A program made the translations under genes and the position numbers. From contig CAYLYM010000045.1 of the NCBI GenBank assembly GCA_964387645.1, positions 1-27,543 of the forward strand: a DNA stretch of 27,543 nucleotides, read 5' to 3'. The notes beneath the pieces are model-generated. The model did not search any database, was not told the origin of the DNA, and saw only the letters and a program-made list of their open reading frames with translations. The DNA is from CAYLYM01 sp964387645 (GTDB lineage Bacteria > Calditrichota > Calditrichia > RBG-13-44-9). Shown here piece after piece: positions 1-7,372 of the stretch. Every line of letters starts with the position of its first letter. Position 1 is the first letter of the stretch.

Positions 1-1204
1 TTTCAAATCGGATAAATGCACCTTTCGCTCGATCCACCGTCACATTTCGTACCCAAACATTTTCGATACACCCCCCTCTATCCAGATTCGATTTAAAATA
101 AATTGTGGAGAAGGCTTCTCCAACCCGACAATTTTCCATGAAAATATTTCGTACACCGCCCGACATCTCGCTGCCAATGCACAAACCATTGGCTTTTGAT
201 CGAATGTTGCAATTTCGGATAACCACGTTTTCGGTAGCCTGTCCAATACGCCATCCATCCTGATCCCGCCCTGATTTTATGGCTATACCATCATCGCCAG
301 TATTAAAAGTACAATTTTCAATCAAGACGTCCACACAAGCATCTGGATCACACCCATCATTATTGGGATTCCAGCTTTCTACGGTGACATTTCGGACAAT
401 CACATTATTACAAAATACTGGATGAATTACCCAAAAGGGTGAATCATGGATGGTTATTCCTTCGATTAAAACATTTTTACAACCGTAAGGCTGAATCATG
501 CTAGGTCGCAACCAATGGCCTTTACCAAACACGCGTTCATTTACCGGCAAACCATCATTCCCCATTTGTCGTAATTTCTTCTGATCTTCTTTTTGTTTAG
601 GTTTCCAAGTGGCAAACCCTTCTTTGGCATTCCCATCGATAATCCCCTCTCCTGTTATGGCAATATTCGTGGCCTGATAGACATATATTAAAGGTGAATA
701 ATTAAATAATTCAGTGCCTTCCCATTTAGTTAAAACAACCGGTAAATAATCATCGGGATTGGCACTGAACTTTATTTTGGCTCCTTTTTCCAGGTATAAA
801 TGAACGTTACTCTTTAAATGGATTGGTCCATTCACCAAATAATTGCCAGAAGGAACAATCACCCTCCCTCCACCATCCCGATTACATTTATTGATGGCTG
901 TAGTAAAAGCCTCATGACAATCCGTTTGACCATCTCCTACTGCACCAAAATCAGCAACATTATAATCTCGATCTGGAAAAACCGGCGGATGGATTCGACT
1001 TAAAATTTCGGAAACCTGATCCCAACCCGACTTCTCAAGATATGTATTCCCGCTTTTAGACCAGGTAGGAAATGAGAACAGAAAGAAATAGACGACAAGA
1101 ATCCGAATTAAAATTTGATAGTGGAATAACACTTTCTTTTCTTCGATTACTCCCTTCTTTTGAGCTACCTGTTTTTCAACATACTTCCTGATTAAAATTT
1201 CCAT
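1..1204 (-). CDS. GH28 polygalacturonase-like glycoside hydrolase (3' end cut by window edge)
   Basis: About 401 residues of a secreted right-handed beta-helix enzyme of glycoside hydrolase family 28, which hydrolyses galacturonan or rhamnogalacturonan linkages; the C-terminus lies outside the window. The start of the fold reads YNVADFGAVGDGQTD near residues 81-95. Catalytic-site motifs are WNPNNDGCDPDAC (278-290, holding the NxD aspartate), GDDGIAIKSG (303-312, the DD pair), IGSEMSGG (343-350) and FKSNLDRGG (about 370-378). The three GH28 catalytic aspartates are present, but the usual GHG is ANG (338-340) and the RIK-like motif reads YFK. I chose ATG 1204 because AGGAG lies 10 nt upstream; ATG 1213, three codons earlier, sits almost on the Shine-Dalgarno. 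A hydrophobic stretch at residues 30-46 acts as signal peptide or anchor, preceded by an unusually long charged N-tail; a GTG at 1132 would give a conventional signal peptide. Family assignment is firm, substrate is not. Confidence 0.9.
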   Translation of the reverse strand, partial: MEILIRKYVEKQVAQKKGVIEEKKVLFHYQILIRILVVYFFLFSFPTWSKSGNTYLEKSGWDQVSEILSRIHPPVFPDRDYNVADFGAVGDGQTDCHEAFTTAINKCNRDGGGRVIVPSGNYLVNGPIHLKSNVHLYLEKGAKIKFSANPDDYLPVVLTKWEGTELFNYSPLIYVYQATNIAITGEGIIDGNAKEGFATWKPKQKEDQKKLRQMGNDGLPVNERVFGKGHWLRPSMIQPYGCKNVLIEGITIHDSPFWVIHPVFCNNVIVRNVTVESWNPNNDGCDPDACVDVLIENCTFNTGDDGIAIKSGRDQDGWRIGQATENVVIRNCNIRSKANGLCIGSEMSGGVRNIFMENCRVGEAFSTIYFKSNLDRGGCIENVWVRNVTVDRAKGAFIRFE

Positions 1205-1238
1205 AAACTTCATTCTCCTCGCTGTTAAACATTGAAAC

Positions 1239-1258
1239 AAAATTAAAATTTTAATTTT
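1239..1258. repeat. 20-bp perfect AT palindrome upstream of GH28 gene
   Basis: The sequence reads AAAATTAAAATTTTAATTTT and is its own reverse complement. It ends 35 bp before the GH28 start. It overlaps a Bacteroidota-like -7 motif (TAATTTTG on the minus strand) with a TTGG about 21 nt further upstream. It could be an operator, but AT-rich sequence makes such palindromes fairly easy by chance. Confidence 0.35.
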
Positions 1259-1299
1259 AATTCTTGCCAATATTCTATTATGAGCATCTGTTAGCTCAG

Positions 1300-1312
1300 G
1301 GACTTTCAGTCC
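1300..1312. repeat. Short GC-rich hairpin
   Basis: GGACT-TTC-AGTCC is a 5-bp perfect stem with a 3-nt loop, in a locally GC-richer patch of the otherwise AT-rich gap. It has no T-tract, so it is not a standard terminator. Confidence 0.35.
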
Positions 1313-1654
1313 AGAAAACCAGTCATGCGGTTTCCCGTTATATTGCCACGAGTTGTTATGAGGTAATGAAGCACCAACAACCTTTTAAACCCTATCAATG
1401 GAAAAGGGCAAAACAAACGGTTAACGTAAATTAACATTTAATAAGGGGTAGGATATTTATGTCATGTTGTCAGTTCTTCATGTAGCCACTGTCCCAATAT
1501 GGGGATATTAATTGGGTCAAACCATGATAAGGGCAAGAGGTTCATTCTATATGATGCTCTTACTTGATAACAAAGTGTGTCGGTTAACCCTTACTTTAGT
1601 TTTAATGTCTATGATTTACAATAACCCCTCAGGCTCAGATTAATAATAATAGAT

Positions 1655-1671
1655 CAATAAAAATTTATCGG
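1655..1671. repeat. 17-bp dispersed direct repeat, copy 1
   Basis: CAATAAAAATTTATCGG occurs here and again at 19701-19717, in the same orientation. The flanking bases differ. Both copies are intergenic. Confidence 0.5.
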
Positions 1672-1827
1672 CTGGCATTTCAGTTACAGCAATAATCTAC
1701 TCTCATTATATCTTCAACACCAACTGACTTTTTTGAAATTCAAAATTTTAAATCACCTGAGCTCCTCGCTATCAACTGTAGGTAATTTGTATTCCCAATA
1801 TTATTAATAATTTACAGTTTTATAAAA

Positions 1828-2100
1828 CTACTGGTTTTCTACTAACTTACCAGAAATATATTTATGTAAAATACTTGAAATCAATGTCTGGTAAGGAATT
1901 CCTTCTTCTAGTGATTTCGCTTTTAAATTCATCAAGTCTCGTTCAGATATTCGGATATTAATTCTTTTATTTTTTAAAAATGTATTTCTTGCGAATCTGG
2001 AATATTCTGATTTCTTCTTTTTTAAATGATCTATCGATTTCCATTCATCGTTATCAAAGGAGTCTAATATATCTTTTTCATATTTATCTAAATTCTTCAT
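1828..2100 (-). CDS. CopG/BrnA-type ribbon-helix-helix antitoxin
   Basis: A 90-residue protein with a charged N-terminal half and a C-terminal ribbon-helix-helix module: KNKRINIRISERDLMNLKAK (about residues 43-62) gives the beta strand and first helix, and EEGIPYQTLISSILHKYISG the second helix. This is the layout of the CopG/BrnA antitoxins, which neutralise the partner toxin and repress their own operon. It starts 6 nt after the toxin stop codon, and its ribosome site (GAGG, about 9 nt upstream) lies inside the end of the toxin gene, so the two are co-translated. The order toxin then antitoxin matches brnT-brnA operons. A palindrome overlaps its stop codon. Family confidence is high; neutralising activity is inferred from the pairing. 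Confidence 0.85.
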   Translation of the reverse strand: MKNLDKYEKDILDSFDNDEWKSIDHLKKKKSEYSRFARNTFLKNKRINIRISERDLMNLKAKSLEEGIPYQTLISSILHKYISGKLVENQ

Positions 2101-2106
2101 AGCTTT

Positions 2107-2379
2107 CTACCTCTTTAAATATTTCTTTGTTGCTTTTCGACTTGGAATAATTGTTTTTAAAAATATCTTTTTATCATCTTCAACAAATGGTATTAAATAA
2201 GCATAACTATCATATTCGACGATGAATATCTTTTGGCCTTTATATTTTTCCTTATTTGGATGTTCAATAATATCTAATAAATTCCCCATCTCAATTTGAC
2301 TTACTATTATCTCAAATGAAATGTTTCTATTCTTTTTAAGTAATTCATTTTTCCTATCATTCCAATCAAAATATTTCAT
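2107..2379 (-). CDS. BrnT-like type II toxin
   Basis: A 90-residue protein beginning with an FDWNDRKNELLKKNRNISFE segment, resembling the FxWDxxKNxxxxxxxxISF opening of BrnT ribonuclease toxins. It ends in the sequence FLKTIIPSRKATKKYLKR, like the RxISARKATxxExxxY tail of that family. BrnT toxins cleave RNA and are held in check by a DNA-binding partner, which here is the adjacent CopG-type gene. The ATG has no Shine-Dalgarno. Instead a near-consensus sigma-70 promoter sits so close upstream that the transcript may begin at or next to the A of the ATG. It could alternatively be grouped with DUF4258-like relatives of BrnT. Nuclease activity is inferred. Confidence 0.82.
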   Translation of the reverse strand: MKYFDWNDRKNELLKKNRNISFEIIVSQIEMGNLLDIIEHPNKEKYKGQKIFIVEYDSYAYLIPFVEDDKKIFLKTIIPSRKATKKYLKR

Positions 2380-2699
2380 GAAATCATATTAAGCAAATGT
2401 ATGCCTATTGTCAACAAAATTTTCCGACTTCAAATTTTATTACATGATATTCTATCATAATAGAGACTTGCCGGGCTACTTAAAAATCTCGTCCTTTAAA
2501 TCGATAAGTAAGTATGACTTCAGAAACATTTTAAAGTAATCCTGGTCCAAGTTCCTTATCCACCGAAACCGCAGCGTCAACTATGATTTCTCCAATTCTA
2601 TTCTCATACATTATTCATTGAGTCTTTGTATCTCCAGATGACATTTTTATTAGTATAACATTTACTTTTATATTTATTCTCAGTATAACTTGATTTTGC
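2380..2699. other. Intergenic region between esterase and toxin genes
   Basis: It contains the toxin-antitoxin promoter at its low end. The rest (2415-2699) shows no gene, RNA or clear terminator. Confidence 0.5.
2386..2414 (-). promoter_or_regulatory. Near-consensus sigma-70 promoter of the toxin-antitoxin operon
   Basis: On the minus strand the -35 is TTGACA (2409-2414, six of six), the spacer is 17 nt and the -10 is TAATAT (2386-2391). Only 6 nt separate the -10 from the toxin ATG at 2379, so a start 6-8 nt downstream would make the mRNA leaderless. Confidence 0.7.
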
Positions 2700-3647
2700 T
2701 CAATGGATAAGATTCATATTTTTCATCCATTTTTCACAAAGTTTTGGCCAGACTGAAACAGGCTTTCCAGTTTGTCGTAAACCATAACCATGTCCACCTT
2801 CTGCGTAGATATGTAATTCGGCTGGTACGCCTGCTTCTTTCAAGGCCAGGAAGAAATCTATGCTATGTCTTGCCGATACCCGGTCATCTTCTGTACTGAT
2901 AAGAAAAGCTGGTGGTGTATTTTCTGTAACTTGAAGTTCGTTTGAATACAAAACCTTCCAGTCCATACTGAGATTGTCTCCCAATATACTTCTTTTACTG
3001 CCAGGATGCGCATAATCCTTAGTCATGCTAATAAAAGGATAAATCAATATCATAAAATCAGGCCGCGAACTTTGCCTTTCGATGGGATCGGCAGCATTTT
3101 CATTGCCATAATCAAAATGAGTACCTGCAGTTGAAGCCAGGTGCCCCCCTGCAGAGAATCCCATTACACCGATCTTCTGCGGATCTAAATTCCATTCTTT
3201 TGCTCGGTATCGCACCAGACGAATAGCCCGTTGAACATCTAATTGTGGAAGAAAAACTACATTACCTTTTTGAGGACAAGGTAAACGATATTTTAACACA
3301 AATCCAGCAACACCAATTTCATTTAGCCAACGAGCCACATCGTGACCTTCTTTATCAATGGCAAGTCTCCTGTATCCACCGCCGGGACAAATAACAACCC
3401 CAGTACCATTGAACTTTTCTGTTGATGGAAGATAAACAGTAAGTGTGGGATTCGAAATGTTTTGTATATGACGATCTAAAATGCTCGAACTCCAGTTCTC
3501 AATAATTTCTTCTCCCTCTACACAATTTTTGCCAGGTGGATTTTTATCCCACAGTTTTATTTCAAATGGTTCTGTGGCGCCTGCCAGGCCAATCATAAAA
3601 AAAATGATAAATAAAATTTTTTTAAAGGAAGAAGATAATATTAACAT
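2700..3647 (-). CDS. Secreted alpha/beta-hydrolase esterase, BD-FAE/acetylxylan-esterase type
   Basis: A 315-residue serine esterase of the bifunctional feruloyl/acetyl esterase (BD-FAE-like) group, which removes ester decorations from plant or algal polysaccharides. A signal peptide ends at LAGAT (about residue 25). The oxyanion region is ICPGGGYRRLAIDKEGHDVA (86-105). The nucleophile elbow is GFSAGG with Ser165, the acid is in STEDDRVSARHS (Asp254 or Asp255), and the base is His286 in GGHGYGLR. The triad is complete and length is normal. AGGAG lies 5 nt before ATG 3647. The gene starts 32 bp after the stop of the CotH-like surface gene, so the two are probably co-transcribed. Pectin acetyl, xylan acetyl or feruloyl esters are all possible substrates. 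Confidence 0.88.
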   Translation of the reverse strand: MLILSSSFKKILFIIFFMIGLAGATEPFEIKLWDKNPPGKNCVEGEEIIENWSSSILDRHIQNISNPTLTVYLPSTEKFNGTGVVICPGGGYRRLAIDKEGHDVARWLNEIGVAGFVLKYRLPCPQKGNVVFLPQLDVQRAIRLVRYRAKEWNLDPQKIGVMGFSAGGHLASTAGTHFDYGNENAADPIERQSSRPDFMILIYPFISMTKDYAHPGSKRSILGDNLSMDWKVLYSNELQVTENTPPAFLISTEDDRVSARHSIDFFLALKEAGVPAELHIYAEGGHGYGLRQTGKPVSVWPKLCEKWMKNMNLIH

Positions 3648-3679
3648 ACCGTCTCCTTTCTCTATATAACTGATTTTTA

Positions 3680-5968
3680 TTATTTGATAAATACTAATTT
3701 ATGTGATTTCTCAAACGAACCGCTTTTTATTTTTAAAACGTAGATACCACTGCTTACCCTTTCTCCTTGATCATTAGTTCCATCCCAGATCACCTGGTAA
3801 GTTCCTTTCTTCTGAAATGCATTTTTATAAAAAGTTTTTATCACACATCCGTTCATGTCAAAAATTTGCAAATCCACACCGCTATTATATAACAGATTAT
3901 ATTCAATTACCGTTTCACGATTGAAGGGATTGGGATAATTATTCAACAATACATAGCTGATAGCAGTTGAGTCCGATGACTCCTGAGCTTGCTCAAGCAC
4001 TTTTAAATGCTCATCCAAATATTTGTCTCTTTGTTCAAAGAATGTTCTCATGAAGTCCAATGCAGCTTCCCATTCTGTCATTCCATAGGTATATTCCGGA
4101 GCATAAAGTTGTCCCCAGCGCGTTCCTTCGAGCGTAATACCAGGACTAGCCATGGCCTTCTGTCTGTCCAGAATGGCATTAAGAGAATCTACGTTAAGTA
4201 AAATACCCCTCAATTCTTCAAGTCGATTGAATACGGCCTGTGCAAATTTCGGCGATGATTCCAATTTATGAAAAAGCTTTGATAAAGGATGTGCAGTTGT
4301 TTTGGCAATTCTCTCCAAAATATTGATGTTGATTCTGTTTGCTCCGCCGCCACCTCCCAGAGAGGATTCAGTATCCCAGGGCAGAAAAATCCATTTCGCA
4401 TTCTCCCTATCTCGATTTCTGGCAGCGTACCAATTATGTCGAGGCCAGTCAACATTCTGGATCCAGACATTTATTACATAAAAATCAATAAAATTTTGAA
4501 AATCAATACGGTCCATAAGTGCATTCCAATTCTCAGTTTTGGAAAAATCTAATAAATTAAACCAGGAGACAAACTCATTCCATTTTACTAAATCGCCTTC
4601 GGTTGCCTCGATTGCGTTCTTATTTTCATCGGGACCAGGTTTGACAATGTCCCAATTTCCTTTTTCAACATAAGTATCAAAAAAATCATCATTATATCTC
4701 TCGACAATGTTGAATATACCCCAATATAAACCATTCAGATACACATGCACATAATCTCCAATAGAAGCAGGTTGATTTACTTTTCGGAAAAGACAGCGAT
4801 TGAATTCATCTCGAATATACGTAGCGGCTTTTCTCTGTCCACTTGTCCGATGTGTCCAGCTATCATTGTAACCCGCTCGTAAAATAAATTCATCAAATGA
4901 CTTCAATCGGGAACCCGGAATTATTGGATAATCCAATTTAGCAGGTCCATACTTACTACGAAAATAAAGACGGAAAGAATGTTTTTGACTCTTTTTTCGT
5001 GAAGCTCCTCCGTGAATACGGATACCGGCATTAACCTGTATCTCGAATTTACCGCCCTTTAAAAAATATTCCATGGAAACCGGTCGCTCCCATTCATCAC
5101 CTCTTTCGGTAGCATTTTCGTAGATGCCAATCTGCGGATCCCATAAATTAGGCGGGTCAGTGACTAGGGATAAAACGGGGAGCAGTCCAACAGACATTGG
5201 CTCATTAATGAAATAAGAACAAGTCATGATCTTACTGGGCTGCATTCCATCTCTATAAGCACGTGCGCGGAGAATGGTGGTCGCTTCAATTTGAATGGGA
5301 TTTTGATAGAGAATATCAGTAGTATCAGGATCAGAACTATCTAAAGTGTAATAAATTATCGCTCCTTCCGTAGCGCAAGAAAGTGCAACCAGTTGAGCCC
5401 CCGAATAAAAACCCGCTATGGGTACAGCTTCAGGCAAGACTACTACCGGCTCGGATATTTCACTACCGTTGGACACTCCAGGAGTTGGATTGGTGAAAAG
5501 AACCCAGGAGTTGGCACCATCTGGTAATCGTCCCAAAGAAATATCACCTTCCATTTCTCCAAAAGAAATGGTGTCAACGACCAATCCGGTGGGTGAGAAA
5601 AGCCCAATAAATTCACCCTCTCTGGATAATTTAAAACTTGTATGCAACTGGGGCGTTGTTTTATTTTTTCCTGAACACCAGATTAACAAAAATTCTCCAG
5701 GTGCTATGGAGATGTTAGGTAAAACCCACTTCCCGGGTTGAGCAAGGTCATCAGTTATGGTGTATCCTGTAAGATTTACTGTAAAACTATCCCCATTGAA
5801 TAATTCAATCCAATCTGAATAATCCCCATCTTCATCGGCAAGGGTAGAATCATTAGCCGCCATAATTTCGTTGATGACTACTGAAGAATAAGAAAAACGA
5901 TAACTCATGAATAAAATTATTATTGTGAAAAGGAAAAATAATTGAAGAATGCATTTTTGTTTCAACAT
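3680..5968 (-). CDS. T9SS-sorted lamin-tail/CotH-domain surface protein
   Basis: A 762-residue secreted multidomain protein. After an N-terminal signal peptide (1-29) come a lamin-tail domain (about 30-165, VVINEIMAAN... SDWIELFN), a chitobiase/HEX C-terminal-like beta domain (about 180-255, AIIYYTLDSSDP), and a CotH domain (about 300-560). The CotH part includes GIRIHGGASRKKSQKHSFRL, YLNGLYWGIFNIVER and WIFLPWDTESS. The last 80 residues, opening NNYPNPFN and closing SSGIYVLKIKSG...KLVFIK, are a type A T9SS/FlgD-like sorting domain. CotH proteins are atypical kinases known from spore coats and cell surfaces; in FCB bacteria the lamin-tail/CotH/T9SS architecture is common but its role is unknown. 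GGAG lies about 14 nt before ATG 5968, rather far. The gene follows a long leader that contains a MITE-like element. Confidence 0.9.
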   Translation of the reverse strand: MLKQKCILQLFFLFTIIILFMSYRFSYSSVVINEIMAANDSTLADEDGDYSDWIELFNGDSFTVNLTGYTITDDLAQPGKWVLPNISIAPGEFLLIWCSGKNKTTPQLHTSFKLSREGEFIGLFSPTGLVVDTISFGEMEGDISLGRLPDGANSWVLFTNPTPGVSNGSEISEPVVVLPEAVPIAGFYSGAQLVALSCATEGAIIYYTLDSSDPDTTDILYQNPIQIEATTILRARAYRDGMQPSKIMTCSYFINEPMSVGLLPVLSLVTDPPNLWDPQIGIYENATERGDEWERPVSMEYFLKGGKFEIQVNAGIRIHGGASRKKSQKHSFRLYFRSKYGPAKLDYPIIPGSRLKSFDEFILRAGYNDSWTHRTSGQRKAATYIRDEFNRCLFRKVNQPASIGDYVHVYLNGLYWGIFNIVERYNDDFFDTYVEKGNWDIVKPGPDENKNAIEATEGDLVKWNEFVSWFNLLDFSKTENWNALMDRIDFQNFIDFYVINVWIQNVDWPRHNWYAARNRDRENAKWIFLPWDTESSLGGGGGANRININILERIAKTTAHPLSKLFHKLESSPKFAQAVFNRLEELRGILLNVDSLNAILDRQKAMASPGITLEGTRWGQLYAPEYTYGMTEWEAALDFMRTFFEQRDKYLDEHLKVLEQAQESSDSTAISYVLLNNYPNPFNRETVIEYNLLYNSGVDLQIFDMNGCVIKTFYKNAFQKKGTYQVIWDGTNDQGERVSSGIYVLKIKSGSFEKSHKLVFIK

Positions 5969-6409
5969 AATCTTATTTAAATCTCCATGGTAAAATCTAC
6001 AAGTGTTATAAAAATATAATTAAATCCACTATCGATAAGAAATTTTTAATTATTTTTTTGCCCATCTGATGTATTTTAATGTAAGTTCGATCTAAAAGGA
6101 ATTAAAAAGTAAGAGTCATGGTCCGACTCAGCTCACCATAACATTTTAATACAGATAATTTCTAAATTGTCAGCCTGAGCCAGGTTCCCCATGGGGATAA
6201 CTCTGGCAGAAGGCTGACTGTATTAAAAATTTTTCTTAGATCGAACTCACGTTATTTTATATTAATTTTAAAACTTTGATAAAAAGACCGGAAAACTCAA
6301 TTAAAAATAAAAATTTAGGATATTTTATTCTTATAAATTTCTCTGATACGTTATAATTGGGATCTCAAAAATTTAATTAACCATTCATAAAATCAACTAA
6401 CACATTGAA
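5969..6409. other. Intergenic region carrying a MITE-like insertion
   Basis: It separates the DUF6599 gene from the CotH-like gene. A 174-bp inverted-repeat element occupies 6079-6252; its flanks (5969-6071 and 6260-6409) are very AT-rich and show no gene. Confidence 0.5.
6079..6252. mobile_element. MITE-like non-autonomous element, 174 bp
   Basis: The ends are 17-bp terminal inverted repeats that match at 15 positions: ATGTAAGTTCGATCTAA (6079-6095) and, read on the minus strand, ACGTGAGTTCGATCTAA (6236-6252). TATTTTA directly flanks both ends (6072-6078 and 6253-6259), a candidate 7-bp target duplication, though the flanks are AT-rich. Nested inside are further paired arms: TTTTAATACAG (6144-6154) with CTGTATTAAAA (6218-6228), GTCAGCC (6169-6175) with GGCTGAC (6212-6218), GCCAG (6179-6183) with CTGGC (6203-6207), and the palindrome CCCCATGGGG (6187-6196). 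No coding sequence is present. The alternative is a structured RNA or a leader element of the CotH-like gene. Confidence 0.55.
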
Positions 6410-7336
6410 TTAATTATTCTTAGCTTTTAAGAATCCTCTTTCAGAAAGTTTTTTAAAAATACCCGATGCAATGCTCTCGACTTTTTCCATCTCAGGATAA
6501 CCAAGAATGATGAGGATAAACTTCTCCTCCCTTACTGCCAGCAAGGTTCCATAAAAAAGATCCTTTCCCATAAAACTTTCTTCACCCACTTGAATCGATT
6601 CTGGATTTAATTCACCTGAATTTTTCACATAGTTACGATACTTTTTAAATTTCTGTTGTGCCGATGCTGAATTTTCTGTTTCTATTAAAAATATTTTGTA
6701 AGATTGATCTCGTTTCCGATAATCCAGGCTATAACCATTATGAAAGTAATCCTGTCCCAATACGTCATTTTTTGTAAATTTTTCTGAATTTTCAATTCGA
6801 TAGTGCTCAGGAAAAACTGAAAAAATAGCCGGTTTTTTACCTGGATCGGGCAATTTTTCCAAAATCTGTTTTGTTAGTTCTTTTAAAATCCGCAAAGATT
6901 CTTCAGAATTATCATAAGCCATCAACTTGACATAAAAACGATTGGTCCAAAAATAAATATTTCCAGCTGATTGGAAACAAGCCGATCCAAAATCACTTGT
7001 CCGCCCTTCAACAGAAGTTTCCTGGGAAAAGATTCCAAAAGCATTTAAAGAATCTCCCATATCATAAATATCCACTGCGTAATCATATTTCTCATCAGGA
7101 GTCAACACAACAAATGTTGCCAATTCTTGAAAACCATACGCCACATAACCTGGCGCGGCACCGTTAATATATTCCCATAGATTATCTCTGTCATAATAGA
7201 CAACTTCCCCATCAAGTTTAAAATTATCTAAATGCATTGCTGGAGGGAACAATTCTCGTAAAGTGGAGAAATTTTTCCCTGAAAGTGAAAAGGCAATGAG
7301 TAAAAACAAGATTAAATTTTTGCGAATCACACTCAT
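6410..7336 (-). CDS. DUF6599-family exported protein
   Basis: A 308-residue protein of the DUF6599 type, function unknown. Family hallmarks are DRDNLWEYINGAAPGYVAYGF near the N-terminus, VDIYDMGDSLNAFGIFSQE, and NIYFWTNRFYVKLMAY. A hydrophobic signal segment (KNLILFLLIAFSLSG) suggests export. I place the start at ATG 7336, which has AGGA 8 nt upstream; a further upstream reading would need a TTG at 7369 without a ribosome site. The aldo/keto reductase stop lies 36 bp before this start, so the two genes form one transcription unit, and this protein may work with the exported reductase. No catalytic residues are recognisable. Confidence 0.75.
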   Translation of the reverse strand: MSVIRKNLILFLLIAFSLSGKNFSTLRELFPPAMHLDNFKLDGEVVYYDRDNLWEYINGAAPGYVAYGFQELATFVVLTPDEKYDYAVDIYDMGDSLNAFGIFSQETSVEGRTSDFGSACFQSAGNIYFWTNRFYVKLMAYDNSEESLRILKELTKQILEKLPDPGKKPAIFSVFPEHYRIENSEKFTKNDVLGQDYFHNGYSLDYRKRDQSYKIFLIETENSASAQQKFKKYRNYVKNSGELNPESIQVGEESFMGKDLFYGTLLAVREEKFILIILGYPEMEKVESIASGIFKKLSERGFLKAKNN

Positions 7337-7372
7337 GATTCCAGTCCTGAAATTTTTAGAAAAATACAAAAG

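Larger units (their letters stand above)
1205..1827. other. Long intergenic region with short structured segments
   Basis: No complete gene is visible. It contains a 20-bp perfect AT palindrome (1239-1258) ahead of the GH28 gene, a GC-richer patch (1281-1350) with a GGACT-TTC-AGTCC hairpin (1300-1312), an open plus-strand stretch without a start codon that ends at a TAA near 1432-1434, and a 17-bp sequence (1655-1671) repeated at 19701-19717. A 14-bp palindrome (1816-1829) runs into the antitoxin stop codon and may help end the toxin-antitoxin transcript. No gene function is claimed. Confidence 0.5.

Noticed and set aside
818..1003. Plus-strand open frame over the GH28 gene
   Set aside because: Lies entirely antisense to a gene with clear GH28 motifs.
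6079..6095. GTTCGATC resembling a tRNA T-loop
   Set aside because: It is part of the terminal inverted repeat; no acceptor, D or anticodon arms fit.
7337..7369. Upstream TTG start for the DUF6599 gene
   Set aside because: No ribosome site; ATG 7336 has AGGA at good spacing and a normal signal peptide.
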